Assembly: GCA_001574975.1 (NCBI GenBank)
Contig: KQ965832.1
Location: 3,662-26,205, forward strand
Direction: 5' to 3'
Length of the DNA: 22,544 nucleotides
DNA from: Gonapodya prolifera JEL478
Lineage: Eukaryota; Monoblepharomycota; Monoblepharidomycetes; Monoblepharidales; Gonapodyaceae
In this document: piece after piece, positions 18,742 to 22,544 of the stretch
How the letters are laid out: each line of letters opens with the position of its first letter
How positions within the stretch are numbered: the first letter of the stretch is position 1
Notes under the pieces: model-generated
What the model was told of the DNA's origin: nothing
Databases searched by the model: none
What the model saw: only the letters and a program-made list of their open reading frames with translations
Made by a program: the position numbers and the translations under genes

Positions 18742-21700
18742 CTACACCCTAATTGTACGCCCAGGGACTAACTTTGCAACTTTTTTGAGTTTCATCTTAG
18801 TATTAGGACCAATCGAATTCCCTGCAAGAAATAAGGCGTAGCGAGGTGCAGGCACAGTGACATGGAGTGGCAAGGGGTACGGTTGGTGCATCAGCAATGA
18901 TGTGACGTAAAAAACAGTTTATGTTCTCACATTCCAGATTCAGGTCAACGAGTGTTGTGTTGATTTTGAGGGCATCACGGATTTCGCGACCACCATCGCT
19001 ATCGATGTAGTTACCTGTGAATAGCACGGTGGCACACAAAAACCGTGAGTCTTCTATGTGCAGCACTCACAACTCCAAGCTCCACAAGTCGGAGGACTGT
19101 GGTACTCCACTCACCTGTCAGATCCAGTTCCGTAAGCGTCACGTTGACTTCAAGGGCGGCGGCGAATGCTCCAGCACCACCTCCAACAGAGTTCCCTGTG
19201 ATCAATCGAATGTCAATAAATCACCCAGCGCACCAAACCAACCAACCAGTTCCAAGCTCTCTGCCTTCTTTTCACACTCACTCTCCAAAATAAGGCTCGT
19301 GAGCCCCCTGTTGACTTTGAGGGCATCTGCAAGCGCAATAGCACCATCACCGCGGATCCAGTTGGCTGTGAAAGGTTCCCGCCCAAACCCCGTAGTGAGT
19401 AAACTGCACAATATTTGCACCACATACATCATACACTGCATCCCCCTACCACACGAACCTGTTAGATTCAATGTGGTGAGTGTCGCATTGAGTTTGAGTG
19501 CATCGGCAAGAGCAATACAAGTCCTGTCATCACATCCGACTTGGTTTCCTGTGAACAACATAAGAACATAATTTTTCAGTTCGCGGCGGATTGCCCAACA
19601 ACAGGATTAACATGAAGACTCCCGTGAAACTCACCTCCCAGACCCAGTTCCTTGAGCGTCGTGTTGATTTTGAGGGCGTCCGAAAACAACATAGTACCCT
19701 TACCCAGATGATTGTCTTTATCAAATCCCACACGCAAGAAGTCAACCGATGCTGCCTGCGCAACGCACCCAGTTCCAAGTGGCACACTCCTGCCAGCTAC
19801 ACTCACCCGACAGGTCCAATTCCGTGAGCGACCCATTGACTTTGAGTGCGTCTGCGATGGACTTGGCACCATCAGCACCGATATCGCTACCTGTGAGTAG
19901 AGCACCCACACTCTGTGAGCCAACCAACCAGCCGGAATCATCCGACTTCAAGCGTCACGTTACGCCACACTCACTCGCCAAATCCAGATTGGTAAGCGTC
20001 GTGTTGACTTTGAGGGCCTCGGCAAGCGCCCTTGCACCTTGGACGCCGATACTGTTCCCTGCATGAAGCACCCAGCAAGCAGTCAAATCAGTCATGCAGC
20101 TGCAATGATTCTGACCGACTCCAAGCCCCACTCACTCTTCAAACAAAGGACCATGAGTGTCCCGTTGAATTTGAGTGCGTCAGCAATCGCACAAGCACCG
20201 TCAACTCCGATCGCATTCTCTGGGTACAGCGTCCATACCACGGAGTCATGTGGAGGAAACTTAAACAACGCACCAAACTCCAAACTGCACACTACTGCCG
20301 CACCCACTCCCCAAATCCAGGTCCGTAAGTGTCGTATTAACTCTGAGGGCGTCAGCAAGCGACCCAGCACCATCGTCGCCGATTCCGTTGACTGTAAATA
20401 GCAACCCCAACACAGTGAGTAAACGGACGCAACCCAGTGCAACGTTCCAAAATGGACGCTCCTGGAAAACTCACTCTCCAGATTCAGTTTTTTGAGTGTC
20501 ATGTTGACCTTGAGGGCGGCAGCAATCGCCCGAGTTCCATTATGACCATCTCCGACGACTTTTTTCTCTGTGGATGGCACCCCGATCTAATGAGTCAACC
20601 GGCGCAGCCAAATGACTCCAAATTAGACACGTCTGTGAGTACACGCACCCCTTGAATTGATTTCCTTGAGAGGTGCATTCCCTCTGACCGCAATAGCACA
20701 ATCAATGTCTTTGAACACCAGCACACCGCGAGTCAACTTACGCACCCAAATAATTCAACGATAAGCAGTCACACTCACCTGCCAGAGATAGCATACCGTT
20801 TTGGCGAGTATTAAAGTTCATGACCGCGTGAGCAACATTCGCTCCTATTCTGTTCGCTGTAACCATTGGAATGAGTCAACCGACGCAGAAAATTCCTAAT
20901 TTCGAACTTTACACTCCTGCCATACTCACACCCCAAATTCAGGTCAGCAAGTGTCTTATTAACTTGTAGGGCATTAGCAAGCGCCCTAGCACCTTCAGCT
21001 CCAATCCCATTATCTGTCAACCGCACAGGCGCGCAGGGAGTAGGAAGTTCCACAACGTAAACACTTATATTACACGCCCATCTCTGAACAGCATGTTCTG
21101 CAACACTCACCTGCCAGATTCAGGTTGGTAAGTGACACATTGACTTTGATGGCATCAGAAACCGCCCGAACTCCATTATCATCATGCCCAATTTTGTTCC
21201 CTGTTCATAGCATGGACCGCACGTGCATAAAATGAGTTCGAAAAAACCTTGCACTCCCCTTGTACTCACTCTCTAAACTCAGCACATTGAGCGACTTGTT
21301 GATTTTGAGGGCGTCGGCAAGAGCTCTCGCTTCCTTGGCACCCAACGCGCACTCTTGTGGTGTGAGGTTGTACGAGGTTGGAAGGGGAAATTGTGAATAT
21401 TGTGCAGAATCAATGCCAGCGACATCGAAAGACGCTTACGGATCAACGTGACCCTTTTCACGTCGCCCTCCGCACTGATCAGTCCCCAAATTGCGTCGGA
21501 AGGCAAAAAAACATCTTGTATCACCACCTCTTCTGCGTCTTTTTTACTCCAAATTCTCTCAAATTCGGCTCGGAGACGGGCAGGAACGTGGGCCAAATTA
21601 GCATTGCCCTGGATTCCCAAGGCTTCTTGGTCTTTGAGCCTCTCTGGAACATTCCACGGATCCTTGCCTGCGCTAGAAGACAGTTCTCTTCCACGATCCT

Positions 21701-22544
21701 GATCTTCTGCAACGCAAATGCCTTTGTAATAGCAGTAACCAAGATGCTCGCGCCCTCCTGGATGCCCTTGGTCGCTTGCCCTCGTGTACCACTCCAAGGC
21801 CCTCCTTTTGCCTTCATCTCCGGGGATCTCTGCCCCCACAACGCCGTGAAAGTAAAGGTCGCCAAGGTTCGTCATTGCTCCTGTGTGTCCTTGCGCCGAC
21901 GCCACTTCATACCACCGTTTTGCACCGTCAAAGTCCTTTTGTGACTCACACACCATCCCCATATTGAGCTGGGCATCCACGTTGCCTCCTTGGGCGACAT
22001 CTGAAAGGTAGCGAATTGCTCTCTCACGGTCCTCGCCCACACCCAGGCCGAGCAAGTAACATTCAGCCAAGAGGACTTTGGCAAGCGGGAAGTTTCGCGC
22101 TGCCGCCTTTTCAAGCCACGACACTGCCTCTCTGTAGTCCCATCTGGCCCCATACCGATGCACGAGTGTGAAACCAAGCCTCGTTTGAGCGACGAGGTGG
22201 TCTTGTGCTGCNGCCTGTCGGTAGAATTCCAAGGCACGTTCAAAATCCCTGCTACAGGATCCAGCTCCGTGGGANTGGAAATCACCCAAAGCGCACAAGG
22301 ACCCCGGGTGGTTGCTCCTTTGCACAGCTTTCTTGTACCAGTCGACCGCCAAGTCTACGTCGCGGTGGTGGAGACCTATCCCAATGCGACACCACTCAGC
22401 ACACTCGTACATTGCCTCAACATGTCCAAGGTCCGCCGCACGCTTGTACCACTGTAGAGCCTTGGTAAGGTTTCCTTCGTCNCGAGATGACTGAGCCAGG
22501 TTGAATGCTGCCAGGGGTTCATTCAAGGTGTTCGTCTCGCCACC
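18742..22544 (-). CDS. Sel1-repeat / leucine-rich-repeat (RNI-type) protein, 3' part, 16 exons in window
   Basis: The gene enters from the right edge (N-terminus missing) and ends with TAG at 18742-18744. The first exon in the window (22544-21440) encodes about seven Sel1-type helical repeats (for example ALQWYKRAADLGHVEAM, GAKRWYEVASAQGHTGAM, ALEWYTRASDQGHPGG). A GTAAGC donor at 21439 and acceptor at 21354 then join it in frame to LRR exons: 21353-21270, 21200-21111, 21013-20930, 20856-20779, 20567-20475, 20391-20308, 20219-20136, 20058-19975, 19890-19807, 19715-19635, 19548-19459, 19365-19282, 19195-19115, 19014-18931, and a final exon 18821-18742 (ends KLVPGRTIRV). Each LRR exon encodes one 26-31 residue ribonuclease-inhibitor-type repeat, consensus N-x-I-G-x-x-G-A-x-A-[IL]-A-x-A-L-K-x-N-x-T-L-x-x-L-x-L. 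All borders are phase 1. Sel1 and LRR arrays are protein-interaction scaffolds. No catalytic domain lies in the window. Unresolved bases occur at 22212, 22274 and 22482. Confidence 0.9.
18931..21353 (-). repeat. Tandem exon-intron modules, one LRR each (about 141-193 bp period)
   Basis: Successive exon starts are spaced 141-193 bp apart. Introns as well as exons are related: most start GTGAGT and contain a TTTGGAA/CTTGGAA-plus-GGGTGCGTTG-like core (clear in the introns after 19807, 20308 and 20475) before a CACAG/TACAG-type acceptor. The array therefore looks built by duplication of a complete exon-plus-intron unit. Exon lengths are 84 bp in most modules, with 78, 81, 90 and 93 bp variants, all multiples of three. 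Confidence 0.8.
20649..20708 (-). pseudogene. Decayed LRR module (possible cryptic exon)
   Basis: Within the unusually long gap between exons 20856-20779 and 20567-20475, a 60-bp block flanked by an AAAG acceptor and a GGGTGCGTG donor encodes the residual LRR core DCAIAVRGNAPLKEINSRG in the same phase. Its position fits the module period exactly (148 bp after the previous exon start, 141 bp before the next). Because 60 is a multiple of three and phase 1 is kept, it could be included or skipped without a frameshift. Whether it is still spliced in is unknown. Confidence 0.5.

Noticed and set aside
19015-19113. Possible extra LRR exon in the 99-bp gap
   Set aside because: No LRR core is present. 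The sequence matches the recurring intron pattern (GTGAGT start, CTTGGAGTT-like core, CACAG end).
18742-22544. NLR-type immune receptor
   Set aside because: No NACHT or NB-ARC motif is present in the window. Only Sel1 and LRR repeats are visible, and the N-terminus is missing, so the label is not supported.
1-22544. CRISPR array, rRNA or tRNA genes, bacterial operons
   Set aside because: No regularly spaced identical repeats, no rRNA-like or tRNA-like segment recognised by eye, and the spliceosomal introns show the DNA is eukaryotic.

Overview
This is a eukaryotic, intron-rich and almost certainly fungal window. One gene encodes a canonical fungal Zn2Cys6 DNA-binding cluster followed by a fungal transcription-factor middle domain. 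Introns are short (about 50-125 bp) with GT..AG borders, often GTGAGT or GTAAGT. The many introns, a Sel1/leucine-rich-repeat protein, a giant-virus-like gene remnant and several gag-like or DDE/exonuclease relics fit an early-diverging, chytrid-like fungus better than a yeast or a typical ascomycete. That placement is inference. The sequence looks like draft assembly: there are unresolved bases (n) near 474, 2.22 kb, 2.27 kb and 2.48 kb into the last 22 kb block (22212, 22274, 22482).

Layout. Positions 1-1026 hold fragments of a degenerate mobile-element-like gene. Positions 1127-2948 are the 5' part of a minus-strand LTR retrotransposon: LTR 2704-2948, leader, and a broken gag-like ORF. The LTR abuts, and seems to interrupt, a minus-strand relic (2949-3481) that resembles the DUF5871 family of nucleocytoplasmic large DNA viruses. 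Positions 3942-6825 carry a six-exon Zn2Cys6 transcription factor (minus). Positions 7542-10066 carry a 16-exon acyl-CoA synthetase (minus). It is divergent from a two-exon AtuA-type (DUF1446, acyclic terpene utilisation) gene at 10350-12298 (plus). Positions 12.3-13.1 kb contain an orphan leucine-rich-repeat exon. Positions 13.4-15.8 kb are a decayed gene of the fungal DUF6729 / RNase-H-like / WRN-type 3'-5' exonuclease family. Positions 15.94-17.04 kb are an unrecognised, broken coding region with an acidic stretch. Positions 17.05-18.3 kb are a minus-strand gag-like ORF with a C-terminal zinc finger, also broken. Positions 18742-22544 are the 3' part of a minus-strand Sel1-repeat plus leucine-rich-repeat gene, with one repeat per exon.

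How the parts fit. The core 3.9-12.3 kb is a small metabolic neighbourhood. A CoA ligase and an AtuA-type protein share a 283-bp divergent promoter, and a Zn2Cys6 regulator lies beyond the ligase. In Pseudomonas, AtuA and a CoA ligase (AtuH) belong to the acyclic terpene (citronellol/geraniol) catabolic cluster, so a branched-acid or isoprenoid catabolic role is a reasonable hypothesis. Both flanks are repeat- and transposon-rich. The most striking structure is the exon-modular array at 18.7-21.4 kb. I traced 14 LRR exons plus a terminal exon, all with phase-1 borders, in modules of about 141-193 bp, including one decayed module.

All exon models were derived by hand from splice borders, reading phase and family similarity recalled from knowledge; no search was run.
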